Positions 1-7,101 are shown, counted from the stretch's first letter. The stretch is DNA of 16,572 nucleotides from Sphingomonas sp. CCH9-E2 (GCF_001557215.1 NZ_LSJM01000461.1:1-16572), one strand, 5' to 3'. Notes: generated by a model from the sequence alone, not told the origin. Translations and numbers: made by a program.

Positions 1-1
1 C

Positions 2-33
2 GGCGGTGCCGACCCCCTAGATGCGGCACCGCC
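2..33. repeat. Inverted repeat upstream of trxB
   Basis: The 9-base arm GGCGGTGCC (2-10) is perfectly complemented by GGCACCGCC (25-33) across a 14-base loop. A TAG stop triplet at 18-20 lies in the loop and could end an upstream gene that is cut off by the window edge. No T-run follows the right arm, so this is not a classical intrinsic terminator. It could be a weak terminator or a leader stem before trxB. Confidence 0.35.
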
Positions 34-65
34 ACCCGCTTCACGGGGCTCAACAGGATTTTCGA

Positions 66-1037
66 ATGACCGCCACCCACTCGACCCGCATGCTGATCCT
101 CGGTTCCGGCCCGGCCGGCTTGTCCGCCGCCATTTACGGCGCGCGCGCGGGGCTGGCGCCGATCGTGGTGCAGGGCATCCAGCCCGGCGGGCAGCTGATG
201 ACCACCACCGATGTCGAGAATTATCCGGGCTTTCGCGAGGTGATCCAAGGCCCGTGGCTGATGGGCGAGATGCAGGCGCAGGCCGAGCATGTCGGCGCGC
301 AGATGATGTACGACACGATCGTCGAGGTCGACCTGTCGCAGCGCCCGTTCCGCCTGATCGGCGATGGCGGCACCGTCTATTCGGGCGACACGCTGGTGAT
401 CGCGACCGGCGCGCAGGCCAAGTGGCTGGGGCTGGAGAGCGAGGACGCGATGAAGGGCAAGGGCGCGAGCGCATGCGCGACCTGCGACGGATTCTTCTAT
501 CGCGGCAAAAAGGTCGCGGTGATCGGCGGCGGCAACACCGCGGTCGAAGAGGCGCTGTACCTGACCAACCACAGCCATGACGTGACGCTGATCCACCGCC
601 GCGACACGCTGCGCGCCGAAAAGATCCTGCAGGAGCGGCTGTTCGCCAATCCGAAGATCAAGACGCTGTGGAACAAGGAAGTCGTCGAGTTCGTCGGCGG
701 TGGCGACCCTGAGGGGCTGGTCGCGCTGCGCCTGCGCGATACCGTGACCGGTGAGGAATCGAGCATCGATGTCGAGGGCGGCTTTGTCGCGATCGGCCAC
801 CACCCGGCGACCGAGCTGTTCCGCGGGCATCTGGAGTTGGACGAAGACAGCTATATCACCGTCGAGACCGGTTCGACCCGCACCAGCGTGCCCGGCGTGT
901 TCGCGTGCGGCGACGTGATGGACAAGGTGTATCGCCAGGCGATCACTGCGGCGGGCACCGGCTGTATGGCCGCACTGGACGCCGAACGCTTTCTGGCCGA
1001 GGCCGATTTCGAGGCGGTTGCCCACGCGGCGGAGTGA
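66..1037 (+). CDS. trxB: Thioredoxin-disulfide reductase
   Basis: This is the FAD- and NADPH-dependent flavoenzyme that reduces thioredoxin in the cytoplasm (323 aa, the usual family length). The N-terminal FAD dinucleotide motif GSGPAG is at residues 13-18. The redox-active disulfide CATC is at 137-140, and the second nucleotide-binding motif GGGNTA of the NADPH domain is at 154-159. A typical C-terminal FAD segment (GVFACGDVMDKVYRQAITAA) completes the fold. I chose ATG 66 because AGGA at 55-58 lies 7 bases upstream and the protein then starts just before the first beta strand. An in-frame ATG at 21 would add 15 residues that do not look like the family. It appears to be an ordinary housekeeping gene, not functionally linked to the exopolysaccharide locus downstream. 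Confidence 0.95.
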   Translation: MTATHSTRMLILGSGPAGLSAAIYGARAGLAPIVVQGIQPGGQLMTTTDVENYPGFREVIQGPWLMGEMQAQAEHVGAQMMYDTIVEVDLSQRPFRLIGDGGTVYSGDTLVIATGAQAKWLGLESEDAMKGKGASACATCDGFFYRGKKVAVIGGGNTAVEEALYLTNHSHDVTLIHRRDTLRAEKILQERLFANPKIKTLWNKEVVEFVGGGDPEGLVALRLRDTVTGEESSIDVEGGFVAIGHHPATELFRGHLELDEDSYITVETGSTRTSVPGVFACGDVMDKVYRQAITAAGTGCMAALDAERFLAEADFEAVAHAAE

Positions 1038-1043
1038 GCCGGG

Positions 1044-1088
1044 GAAACTGACGAAGTTACGGGCAACGCGCGCAATTCTGTCAGTTTC
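1044..1088. repeat. Inverted repeat just after trxB
   Basis: GAAACTGAC (1044-1052) is perfectly complemented by GTCAGTTTC (1080-1088), 9 bases each, with a 27-base loop. It begins 7 bases after the trxB stop. The loop is long and no T-run follows, so an operator-like site is as likely as a transcription terminator. Confidence 0.4.
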
Positions 1089-1141
1089 GGGTGACGAAGC
1101 TGACGGAAATGGCACCGTGTCATGCGCGTGTGGCGCGGAAG

Positions 1142-1159
1142 TTGACACTGGCTTGACAC
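1142..1159 (+). promoter_or_regulatory. Tandem TTGACAC boxes, possible -35 elements
   Basis: Two copies of TTGACAC (1142-1148 and 1153-1159) lie 11 bases apart, about one helical turn. Each contains the sigma-70 -35 consensus TTGACA. No good TATAAT-like box sits 16-18 bases downstream of either copy, because the region there is GC-rich. They may be a promoter for the serine hydrolase or a direct-repeat regulator site. Confidence 0.3.
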
Positions 1160-1351
1160 GATCGGCGTTGTTTTGCGCGGGTCGACCGGGGCCGGGGCCG
1201 TGGTGGCGGCGTGCGGATCGGGTCGGGGCGAGTCGGGGGCGCATCGACCAGTTTATGCGCTTTTTGGGGGCTTGTAGGAAAGGCATTTGTTAAAGGCGGT
1301 GCCGTCGCCTTCGCGGCTGGATCATGTCGCGGGGCGGGACGTTGGACGGCC

Positions 1352-2434
1352 ATGCCCTCGAGCACCCGATTTTCGATTTCCGCGCAAGCGCTACTTCCGA
1401 TCTTCCTGATCGGGTGCAATGCCGCGCCTGCCCCCGTACAGGCTCCGAACGGGGATGCCCGTCAACAGGCCCAGCCGGCAACGACCGGGCTCGATCCGGC
1501 GCGAATGGCGCAGGCCGTCGCGGCCGCAGAGCGGTTGCCACGGTTGCGGTCGCTGCTTGTGCTGCGGGACGGGCAGACGCTGGCAGAGCATCGCTTCAAC
1601 GGCGGACCGCCGCTCGACCGCCCGGTGAACATCAAGTCGGCATCGAAATCGGTGCTGTCCGCCCTGGCGGGGATCGCGATCGCGCGCGGGGTGCTAACGG
1701 GAGCGGACCAGCCGGTGGTGTCGGTGTTGAAAGCCGATGCGCCCGCCAACCCCGATCCGCGACTGGCGCGGCTGACGCTTGGCAATCTGCTGTCGATGCA
1801 GGCGGGGCTGGAGCGGACGTCCGGCCCGAATTACGGGCGTTGGGTCACTAGCCCCAATTGGGTGCGCTTTGCGCTGTCGCGGCCATTTGTCGACGAGCCG
1901 GGCGGGGGAATGCTCTATTCGACCGGGAGCAGTCACCTTGTCTCGGCGATGCTAACGCGGGCGAGCGGGCGGAGCACGATGGAGTTGGCGCGTGAATGGC
2001 TGGGCAAGCCGCTGGGCATCACCATCCCGCCCTGGCCGCGCGACCCGCAGGGCGTGTATTTCGGCGGCAACGACATGCTGATGAGCCCGCGGGACCTGGC
2101 GCGGTTCGGTGAACTCTATCGCCTTGGTGGGGTGATCGACGGCAAGCGCATCCTGCCCGCCGAATGGATTGCGGCCAGCTGGACCCCGCGCGCCGTGTCG
2201 CCATGGAGCGGCGGCCAATATGGCTATGGCTGGTTCGTCGGCGAGATGGGCGGGCATGCCGTGCGCTATGGCTGGGGCTACGGCGGGCAGATGCTGTATG
2301 TCGTGCCGCGCCTGAAGCTGACGGTCGTCATGACGTCGCAGTCCGATGCGGCGCGTGAGGGCGGGCATATCGACGCGCTGCACCGGTTGCTGGCGGAGGG
2401 GGTGATTCCAGCAGCGGAGGCGGGCGGGCAATAA
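1352..2434 (+). CDS. Serine hydrolase, beta-lactamase/esterase-like lipoprotein
   Basis: This 360-aa protein belongs to the class C beta-lactamase-related serine hydrolases (COG1680 type: esterases, 6-aminohexanoate-dimer hydrolases and DD-peptidase-like proteins). The nucleophile motif SASK is at residues 96-99. The second catalytic motif, YST, is at 189-191, where AmpC has YAN. A C-terminal GYGGQMLYVVP stretch resembles the third active-site strand. The N-terminus from ATG 1352 is a lipoprotein signal peptide with lipobox LIGC (Cys22), so the enzyme is probably tethered in the periplasm. The frame is open upstream to ATG 1211, but those 47 residues look non-coding and would bury the signal peptide. 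The substrate cannot be told from sequence. It converges with the hydrolase 1 gene, and nothing ties it to exopolysaccharide synthesis. Confidence 0.85.
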   Translation: MPSSTRFSISAQALLPIFLIGCNAAPAPVQAPNGDARQQAQPATTGLDPARMAQAVAAAERLPRLRSLLVLRDGQTLAEHRFNGGPPLDRPVNIKSASKSVLSALAGIAIARGVLTGADQPVVSVLKADAPANPDPRLARLTLGNLLSMQAGLERTSGPNYGRWVTSPNWVRFALSRPFVDEPGGGMLYSTGSSHLVSAMLTRASGRSTMELAREWLGKPLGITIPPWPRDPQGVYFGGNDMLMSPRDLARFGELYRLGGVIDGKRILPAEWIAASWTPRAVSPWSGGQYGYGWFVGEMGGHAVRYGWGYGGQMLYVVPRLKLTVVMTSQSDAAREGGHIDALHRLLAEGVIPAAEAGGQ

Positions 2435-2440
2435 GTCAGT

Positions 2441-2470
2441 GTCGTATTGCTGCTGCCGGTTCAGCACGAC
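2441..2470. terminator. Possible hairpin between convergent genes
   Basis: In the 40-base gap between the convergent serine hydrolase and hydrolase 1 genes, GTCGT (2441-2445) and GCTG (2449-2452) pair with CAGC (2462-2465) and ACGAC (2466-2470). This gives a 9-pair stem with a 3-base bulge and a 9-base loop. There is no T-run on either side. A shared bidirectional stop signal is plausible from the position, but the structure is weak. Confidence 0.25.
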
Positions 2471-2474
2471 GCGG

Positions 2475-3311
2475 TCAGTCTGCCGGAGTTTGGCGCAGAT
2501 GCTGGATCGGTTTCAGCTCGGCGATGACCTGTTCCGTCAACCACGCCTTGTCCGCTGGGCGGGCGAAGCTGTGGCTGTCGGTGGGGCAGCTGGTCAGGGT
2601 TGCGGCATTGCGGGCTGGCGCGAACGCCGCGCTTTTCCAGTGGTCGGCGAAAGCTCGGGCCGTGTTGTCGCGTTCGGCCAGCAGGATCGTGACTGGGATT
2701 TGCGCCGTTGCCAGCGATGTTGCGAGACGGGCGGGGAGGCTGGCGGGGGGTTGCGACTGTTTCGCGGATGCCTTGGCCAAGCCGCTGATTAATTTACGGA
2801 TATTGACGCCGCCGGTCAGCAGGCGGAGGAGTTCGCGGGGGTTCTTCAGCTTTTCGAGATAGCGCGAACGGATCGCTGCGGCGGGGGGCAGGTCGTTGCC
2901 GTCCGCGCTCGGTTCGATCGTCCAGGGATTGGTGAGGATCAGGGCGTCGAGCGGTGCCTGTGCGTGGAACAGGATCAGCGCGCTGGCGGCGTCGCAATTG
3001 CCGAAGGCGACGATGCGGGTGACGTGCGGGGCTTCGCGGCGGAAGGCGCTGGCGGCTTCAGAGATGTCCTGCGCTGTGGATTCGAAGCCGTTGTTTTCTC
3101 CCGATGAATCGCCGATGCCGCGGCGATCGTAGCGGAACACCGGATGGCCCGATGCGGCGAGCGTCGCGGCGAGTTCGGCCATGCCGCGATGCGCGCCGAT
3201 GCGGATTTCGTTGCCGCCCGAAACGATCAGCAGGCCGGTGGTGCCGGGCGCTTCGTCGAGCGTAGCGGCGAGGGTTTCGCCGGCGCAGGCGAAGCTGATC
3301 AGGCGGCGCAT
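2475..3311 (-). CDS. Exosortase A system-associated hydrolase 1
   Basis: This is an alpha/beta-hydrolase of the type found in XrtA loci (TIGR03100-like), 278 aa. Characteristic segments are SGGN near residue 31 and RYDRRGIGDS near 60-69. The nucleophile-elbow position reads GNCDAAS, so the likely nucleophile is Cys106 instead of serine. Asp215 (in AERDN) and His247 (in DSHSF) fit the rest of a triad. A cysteine nucleophile would suit thioester or acyl-transfer chemistry, perhaps on the ACP-bound intermediate of this operon; that is inference. I chose ATG 3311 because GGA lies 7 bases upstream and the protein then begins MRRLISF. ATG 3323 would add four residues and has no ribosome site. The gene overlaps the end of hydrolase 2 by 13 bases, so the two are probably co-translated. 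Confidence 0.85.
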   Translation of the reverse strand: MRRLISFACAGETLAATLDEAPGTTGLLIVSGGNEIRIGAHRGMAELAATLAASGHPVFRYDRRGIGDSSGENNGFESTAQDISEAASAFRREAPHVTRIVAFGNCDAASALILFHAQAPLDALILTNPWTIEPSADGNDLPPAAAIRSRYLEKLKNPRELLRLLTGGVNIRKLISGLAKASAKQSQPPASLPARLATSLATAQIPVTILLAERDNTARAFADHWKSAAFAPARNAATLTSCPTDSHSFARPADKAWLTEQVIAELKPIQHLRQTPAD

Positions 3312-3955
3312 GTCGCGATCCATTGGGCAATGTCGTCGGCGACGGCCTGGGCGAAGGCGGGGTCATTGTCCGGCTCGGCGCGGCGCCAGAGCGGGGTGCC
3401 GGGGAGCTTGGCGTCGGCGGGCTTGGCTTCGGTGGCGAGGCGGACGGTGCGGGTCCGCTCGGATGACGGCGTGGCGTCGGTTAGCTGGGCGAGCAGCGCC
3501 GGGCTGACCAGATTGCCGGCGAGTTCGACCGGATCGGTGGCGGTGTCGAGGCTCGCGGGATCGAACGGCTCACCGGATTCGCGGGCCGATGCCTGGCGCG
3601 CGCGGATGAGTTCGCGGCGCAGGTCGGCGCCGGTCATGGGGGAGAGGTGGGTGCGGGCGGTGACGGCTGCGTCGGTGTCGAGCAGGGCGCCGCTGCGGAT
3701 GGCGAGAGTGAAGGCGGGCGGGGCGAGGCTGGCGACTGCGGCGGCAAAGGCTGCGCGCAATTTGGCGAGATCGGTCTCGTGGGTCGGCAGGAGGCTTTCG
3801 CCTTGTCCTGGCAGGTCGGGGAGCGCTCCGGCGATGCCGCGATCGGCCAGCGCGCGCAGGATCGTCACCGCGAAGGCGCGGGTGCGGTTGGCTTCTTCGA
3901 ACAAGGGGAGCGCGACGACCACGACGGGTGCGGTATCGGGGCCGAAGCGGAGCAT
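3299..3955 (-). CDS. Exosortase A system-associated hydrolase 2-like protein
   Basis: This is a 218-aa (from ATG 3955) alpha/beta-hydrolase-like protein between the ACP and hydrolase 1 genes. LPLFEEANRTRAF near residues 16-28 and LPDLPGQGES near 45-54 match the strands and loops expected of XrtA-associated hydrolase 2 (TIGR03101-like). The C-terminal GTPLWRRAE also fits. The nucleophile elbow is degenerate: IRSGA (Ser88) lacks the GxSxG glycines, and no catalytic His is obvious near the C-terminus, so it may not be a classical hydrolase. It is shorter than I would expect for the family. The frame stays open upstream with family-like residues (IRATTYDWAGGREA) to a CTG at 4000 that overlaps the ACP stop. 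A 233-aa product from that codon is a serious alternative. Divergence makes the family name less certain than for hydrolase 1. Confidence 0.7.
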   Translation of the reverse strand: MLRFGPDTAPVVVVALPLFEEANRTRAFAVTILRALADRGIAGALPDLPGQGESLLPTHETDLAKLRAAFAAAVASLAPPAFTLAIRSGALLDTDAAVTARTHLSPMTGADLRRELIRARQASARESGEPFDPASLDTATDPVELAGNLVSPALLAQLTDATPSSERTRTVRLATEAKPADAKLPGTPLWRRAEPDNDPAFAQAVADDIAQWIATCAA

Positions 3956-3996
3956 CGCTTCGCGGCCCCCGGCCCAGTCATAGGTGGTCGCGCGGA

Positions 3997-4269
3997 TCAG
4001 TTGAGCGCCTTGGACGCGGCGAAGCGGACGAGCGCGCCGAAGGTTTCGAGCATGTCGCCGTCCACCTCATCATCGTCGATGATGATGCCGAGGCGATCCT
4101 CGATCTCAGTCAGCACGCCGGCGACGGCCATCGAATCGAGCTCGGGGAGCGCGCCGAACAGCGGCGTCGCTTCGTCGAAGGTCGCCGCGCGGGCGGCGTC
4201 GATGCCGAGCACGTCGCGCAGCACGCCGCGCACGGTTTCTTCGACTTCATTGTATCCGTCAGGCTGCAC
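3997..4269 (-). CDS. Acyl carrier protein, XrtA locus
   Basis: This is a small acidic carrier protein (90 aa from GTG 4269). The phosphopantetheine site is Ser46 in ELDSMAV, matching the DSM/DSL motif of acyl and peptidyl carrier proteins. Helix 1 (VEETVRGVLRDVLGI) and the acidic helix 3 region (EIEDRLGIIIDDDEV) are typical. It would carry an acid as a thioester, presumably loaded by the ligase encoded divergently at 4391. I chose GTG 4269 because it gives normal carrier-protein length, with GGGGA about 9 bases upstream. A GTG at 4335 would add 22 residues of low-complexity, arginine-rich sequence that does not look like the family. It is the first gene of the minus-strand operon, and its TGA overlaps the presumed start of hydrolase 2. 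Confidence 0.85.
   Translation of the reverse strand: MQPDGYNEVEETVRGVLRDVLGIDAARAATFDEATPLFGALPELDSMAVAGVLTEIEDRLGIIIDDDEVDGDMLETFGALVRFAASKALN
3998..4011 (-). promoter_or_regulatory. Ribosome site and possible CTG start for hydrolase 2
   Basis: On the minus strand, AAGG (4011-4008) is followed 7 bases later by CTG (4000-3998), and this CTG overlaps the ACP stop TGA (3999-3997) as CTGA. The geometry is that of an ATGA translational-coupling junction with the A replaced by C. No ATG, GTG or TTG occurs in this frame between an upstream in-frame TGA in the poly-Asp segment of the ACP gene and ATG 3955. Confidence 0.45.
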
Positions 4270-4390
4270 GGCCCAAAATCCCCGGTTGTTTTGGCGCCCG
4301 TTACGCGCTGGACGCGGCGATGCCAAGTGCTGCACCTGCTAAGCGATAATAGACACTGGATCGTTAACCGATGCGGGATATGCAGGCGCG
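4270..4390. promoter_or_regulatory. Divergent promoter region, ACP operon and ligase operon
   Basis: These 121 bases lie between the divergent ACP and ligase starts and must hold both promoters or a shared control site. GATAAT at 4345-4350 matches the plus-strand -10 consensus at five of six positions. The same AT-rich spot reads TATTAT on the minus strand (4351-4346). I see no good -35 hexamer for either direction. A GTTAAC palindrome lies at 4363-4368, between this spot and the ligase start. Confidence 0.4.
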
Positions 4391-5902
4391 ATGGTGGACT
4401 TGGACCCTACACCCTATCCGATCGATGCGTTGACGACGCGCGGGGCGCCTGACGCCGTGGCGCTGGAGGATCGCGCGGGGACGCTGACTTACGCGGAGCT
4501 GGAGGCTGCGGTTGCGGCGCTGGCGCTGTGGTTGCGCGGGCAGGGGCTGGAGCCGGGAGATCGGGTTGCGACCTGGCTGCCCAAGACGCGGCATGCGTGC
4601 GTGATGCCGCTGGCGGCGGCGCGCGCGGGGCTGGTGCATGTGCCGGTCAATCCGGTGCTCAAGCGCGCGCAGGTCGCGCATATTCTGGCCGATAGCGGGG
4701 CGCGGCTGTTGCTGACGCAGGGCGCGCGGGCGGGGACGCTGGAGGATGGCGATGTGCCTGTTGGGTGCCGCGTCGTGTTCGATGCGGATGCGCCGCTGAC
4801 GGGCGAGGGCCTGAGCTATGCGCCGCCCGATCCCAGTGATCTGGTGGCGATCCTCTATACGTCGGGATCGACCGGGCGGCCCAAGGGGGTGATGCTGAGC
4901 CATGCCAATCTGTGGCTGGGTGCGATCAGCGTCGCGCACTATCTGAAGGTGACGCCAGAGGATCGCGTGCTCGGCGTGCTGCCGCTGAGCTTTGACTATG
5001 GGCAGAACCAGCTGCTGTCGACCTGGGCCGCGGGCGGGCGGGTGATCCCGCTGGATTATCTGACCGCGCGCGATGTGATCAAGGCGGTGGACCGGCATGA
5101 CGCCACCACGATTGCGGGCGTGCCGCCGCTGTGGACGCAATTGCTGGAGGCGGAGTGGCCGGAGGCGGTCGCGGCGAAGCTGAAGCGGCTGACCAATTCG
5201 GGCGGGGCGCTGACGATCGGCCTGGTGCGGGGTTTGCGGGCGCGGTTTCCTGAGGCGGCGCTGTTTCCGATGTACGGGCTGACCGAGGCGTTTCGATCGA
5301 CCTATCTCGACCCGAGCCTTGTCGATGCGCACCCGGAATCGATGGGGCGGGCGATCCCCTTTGCCGAGATCATGGTGGTGCGGGCCGATGGGACGCGCGC
5401 CGATCCGGGCGAGGCGGGGGAGCTGGTCCATGCCGGGCCGCTGGTCGCGAAAGGATATTGGCAGGATGCGGAGCGGACGGCGTTGCGGTTCAAGCCGGCG
5501 CCTGCCGAGTCCCGCTATGGCGGGATGGCGGTGTTTTCGGGGGATACGGTGGTCGAGGGCGCGGACGGGCTGCTGCGGTTCGTCGGGCGTGATGACGAGA
5601 TGATCAAGTCCTCGGGCAACCGGATCAGCCCGACCGAGGTCGAGGAAGCGGTGCTGGCCGGGGGCGAGGCGCGCGAGGCGGTGGCGCTGGGCGTGCCCGA
5701 TCCGCGGCTGGGGCAGGCTGTGGTGGTGATCGCGGTGGCGCGGGGTGAGGCCGAGGCGGCGGAAGCGGCATTGCGCGAGCGGTTGCGGCGCGAGCTGCCC
5801 GCGTTCATGCAGCCGACGCGCTATGTCTGGCGCGAGGAGTTACCGCGCAATGCGAACGGGAAGCTCGACCGGTCGGGTCTGAAGGCGGAGATGACGGCAT
5901 GA
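4391..5902 (+). CDS. Acyl-CoA ligase (AMP-forming), exosortase A system-associated
   Basis: This 503-aa adenylate-forming enzyme (TIGR03098-like) activates a carboxylic acid with ATP and passes it to a thiol, either CoA or the pantetheine arm of the adjacent ACP. The P-loop TSGSTGRPKG is at residues 157-166, and the YGLTE motif is at 295-299. The hinge region GRDDEMIKSSGNRIS is near 399-413, and the C-terminal catalytic lysine in NGKLD is at 491. All motifs are intact, so the enzyme should be active. ATG 4391 has AGG close upstream. The stop overlaps the decarboxylase start as ATGA, so the two proteins are probably made together. The acid substrate is unknown. Neighbouring ACP and PLP-decarboxylase genes make an amino acid or a short hydroxy or keto acid reasonable guesses, but the sequence does not decide. 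Confidence 0.92.
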   Translation: MVDLDPTPYPIDALTTRGAPDAVALEDRAGTLTYAELEAAVAALALWLRGQGLEPGDRVATWLPKTRHACVMPLAAARAGLVHVPVNPVLKRAQVAHILADSGARLLLTQGARAGTLEDGDVPVGCRVVFDADAPLTGEGLSYAPPDPSDLVAILYTSGSTGRPKGVMLSHANLWLGAISVAHYLKVTPEDRVLGVLPLSFDYGQNQLLSTWAAGGRVIPLDYLTARDVIKAVDRHDATTIAGVPPLWTQLLEAEWPEAVAAKLKRLTNSGGALTIGLVRGLRARFPEAALFPMYGLTEAFRSTYLDPSLVDAHPESMGRAIPFAEIMVVRADGTRADPGEAGELVHAGPLVAKGYWQDAERTALRFKPAPAESRYGGMAVFSGDTVVEGADGLLRFVGRDDEMIKSSGNRISPTEVEEAVLAGGEAREAVALGVPDPRLGQAVVVIAVARGEAEAAEAALRERLRRELPAFMQPTRYVWREELPRNANGKLDRSGLKAEMTA

Positions 5903-7101
5903 AGCCGATGGGGCCGATCCCCCCCTATTTTGCGGGGCAGAGCGGGGAGTTGCACATCGCCGGGCGCCCTGCGCGCGACTGGGTGGCGCAGGCGGGGACG
6001 CCTTTGTTCGTCTATGACACGGCCATCGTCCGCGAGCGGTTGGGGCAGTTGCGTGCGGCATTGCCGGATGCGGTCGAGATCCATTTTGCGATCAAGGCCA
6101 ACCCTTTGCCGGCGTTTCTGGCGGCGGTGGCGCCGCTGGTCGGTGGGCTGGACGTGGCGTCCGGGGGCGAGCTGGCGACGGCGTTGGCGGTCAAGGATGC
6201 GGCGAACATCAGCTTTGCCGGGCCGGGGAAGCGCGACACAGAGCTGGAGGCGGCGATTGCCGCCGGGGCGACACTGAACCTGGAGTCCGAGGGTGAGGCG
6301 GATCGGGCGCTGGCTACGGCCACGCGGCTGGGCGTGACGCCCAAGCTGGCGGTGCGGGTCAATCCGTCGTTCGAGCTCAAGGGTTCGGGGATGAAGATGG
6401 GCGGGCGGCCATCGCCGTTCGGGATCGATGCGGTGCGAGTGCCGGCGCTGGTCAAGCGACTGATCGCGGCGGGGGCGGATTGGCGCGGGTTTCATATCTT
6501 TGCCGGGTCGCAGGCGCTGGACAGCGAAGCGATCTGCGAGACGCAGGCGGCGACCGTCGGGCTGGCGCGCGAACTGGCCGATGCGGTTGGTGTCCGAGCG
6601 CCGCTGGTGAATATCGGCGGGGGTCTGGGTGTGCCCTATTTCGCGGGCGATACCCCCGTGGACATCGCACTGGTCGGGGGGCGGCTGGGCGAGGTGCTGG
6701 AGCCGGATCAGGCCTATGCGATCGAGCTGGGGCGGTGGATCGCGGCGGAGTGCGGCGTGTATCTGACGCGGATCGTCGACCGGAAGGTCAGCGGCGACGA
6801 GACCTTCCTGATCTGTGACGGGGGGCTCAACCACCAGCTGGCCGCGTCGGGCAACTTCGGGACGGTGGTGCGTCGGAACTATCCGATTGCGATTGCGGAG
6901 AAGATGGGCGCGGAGGCGGGCGAGACCGTGTCGGTCGTCGGGCCGCTGTGTACGCCGCTGGATCGGTTGGGCGACAAGGTCGTGCTGCCCGAGGCTCAGG
7001 TCGGCGATGTGGTCGCGGTGTTTCTTGCTGGGGCCTATGGTGCCAGCGCGAGTCCGGCGGGTTTCCTGGGCCATGGGCCAGCGTCCGAAATGGTCGCGTA
7101 A
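5899..7101 (+). CDS. PLP-dependent decarboxylase, exosortase A system-associated
   Basis: This is a fold-type III (alanine racemase-like barrel) decarboxylase of 400 aa, related to diaminopimelate and ornithine decarboxylases (TIGR03099-like). The PLP lysine is Lys66 in HFAIKANP. The glycine-rich phosphate-binding loop NIGGGLG is present in the middle of the protein. The substrate-side cysteine is Cys351 in GPLCTPLD, and Tyr380 lies in AGAYGA near the C-terminus. All expected catalytic positions are intact. It would release CO2 from an amino acid to give an amine, but the substrate is not known and lysA-type diaminopimelate activity cannot be excluded. The start ATG overlaps the ligase stop by 4 bases (ATGA). 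MGPIPPYF also begins at an in-frame ATG, 5908. A GC-rich hairpin follows the stop. Confidence 0.92.
   Translation: MKPMGPIPPYFAGQSGELHIAGRPARDWVAQAGTPLFVYDTAIVRERLGQLRAALPDAVEIHFAIKANPLPAFLAAVAPLVGGLDVASGGELATALAVKDAANISFAGPGKRDTELEAAIAAGATLNLESEGEADRALATATRLGVTPKLAVRVNPSFELKGSGMKMGGRPSPFGIDAVRVPALVKRLIAAGADWRGFHIFAGSQALDSEAICETQAATVGLARELADAVGVRAPLVNIGGGLGVPYFAGDTPVDIALVGGRLGEVLEPDQAYAIELGRWIAAECGVYLTRIVDRKVSGDETFLICDGGLNHQLAASGNFGTVVRRNYPIAIAEKMGAEAGETVSVVGPLCTPLDRLGDKVVLPEAQVGDVVAVFLAGAYGASASPAGFLGHGPASEMVA

Larger units (their letters stand above)
1038..1351. other. Intergenic region with repeats, no convincing gene
   Basis: This 314-base gap separates trxB from the serine hydrolase. Short open frames cross it on both strands, but none has a ribosome site plus a recognisable protein. 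It holds a perfect inverted repeat (1044-1052 with 1080-1088), a repeated TGACGAAG (1049 and 1092) and a tandem TTGACAC (1142 and 1153). A small 6-base hairpin, AAGGCG/CGCCTT, lies at 1293-1311. It probably contains the trxB 3' end signal and the promoter of the next gene, but I cannot assign either with certainty. Confidence 0.5.

Noticed and set aside
1018..1293. Possible 91-codon gene between trxB and the serine hydrolase
   Set aside because: It starts inside trxB, has no ribosome site and no recognisable protein features.
1313..1324. GCGGCTGGATCA, identical to part of the 3' end of 16S rRNA
   Set aside because: Only 12 bases match; the following bases (TGTCGC) differ from the anti-Shine-Dalgarno end and no rRNA sequence surrounds it. 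Chance is the simplest explanation.
1211..1351. N-terminal extension of the serine hydrolase from ATG 1211
   Set aside because: The 47 extra residues look non-coding and would place the clear lipoprotein signal inside the protein.
4364..5431. Minus-strand frame of 355 codons opposite the ligase
   Set aside because: The ligase has every expected adenylation motif on the plus strand; the antisense product is Arg/Gln/His-rich with no recognisable domain.
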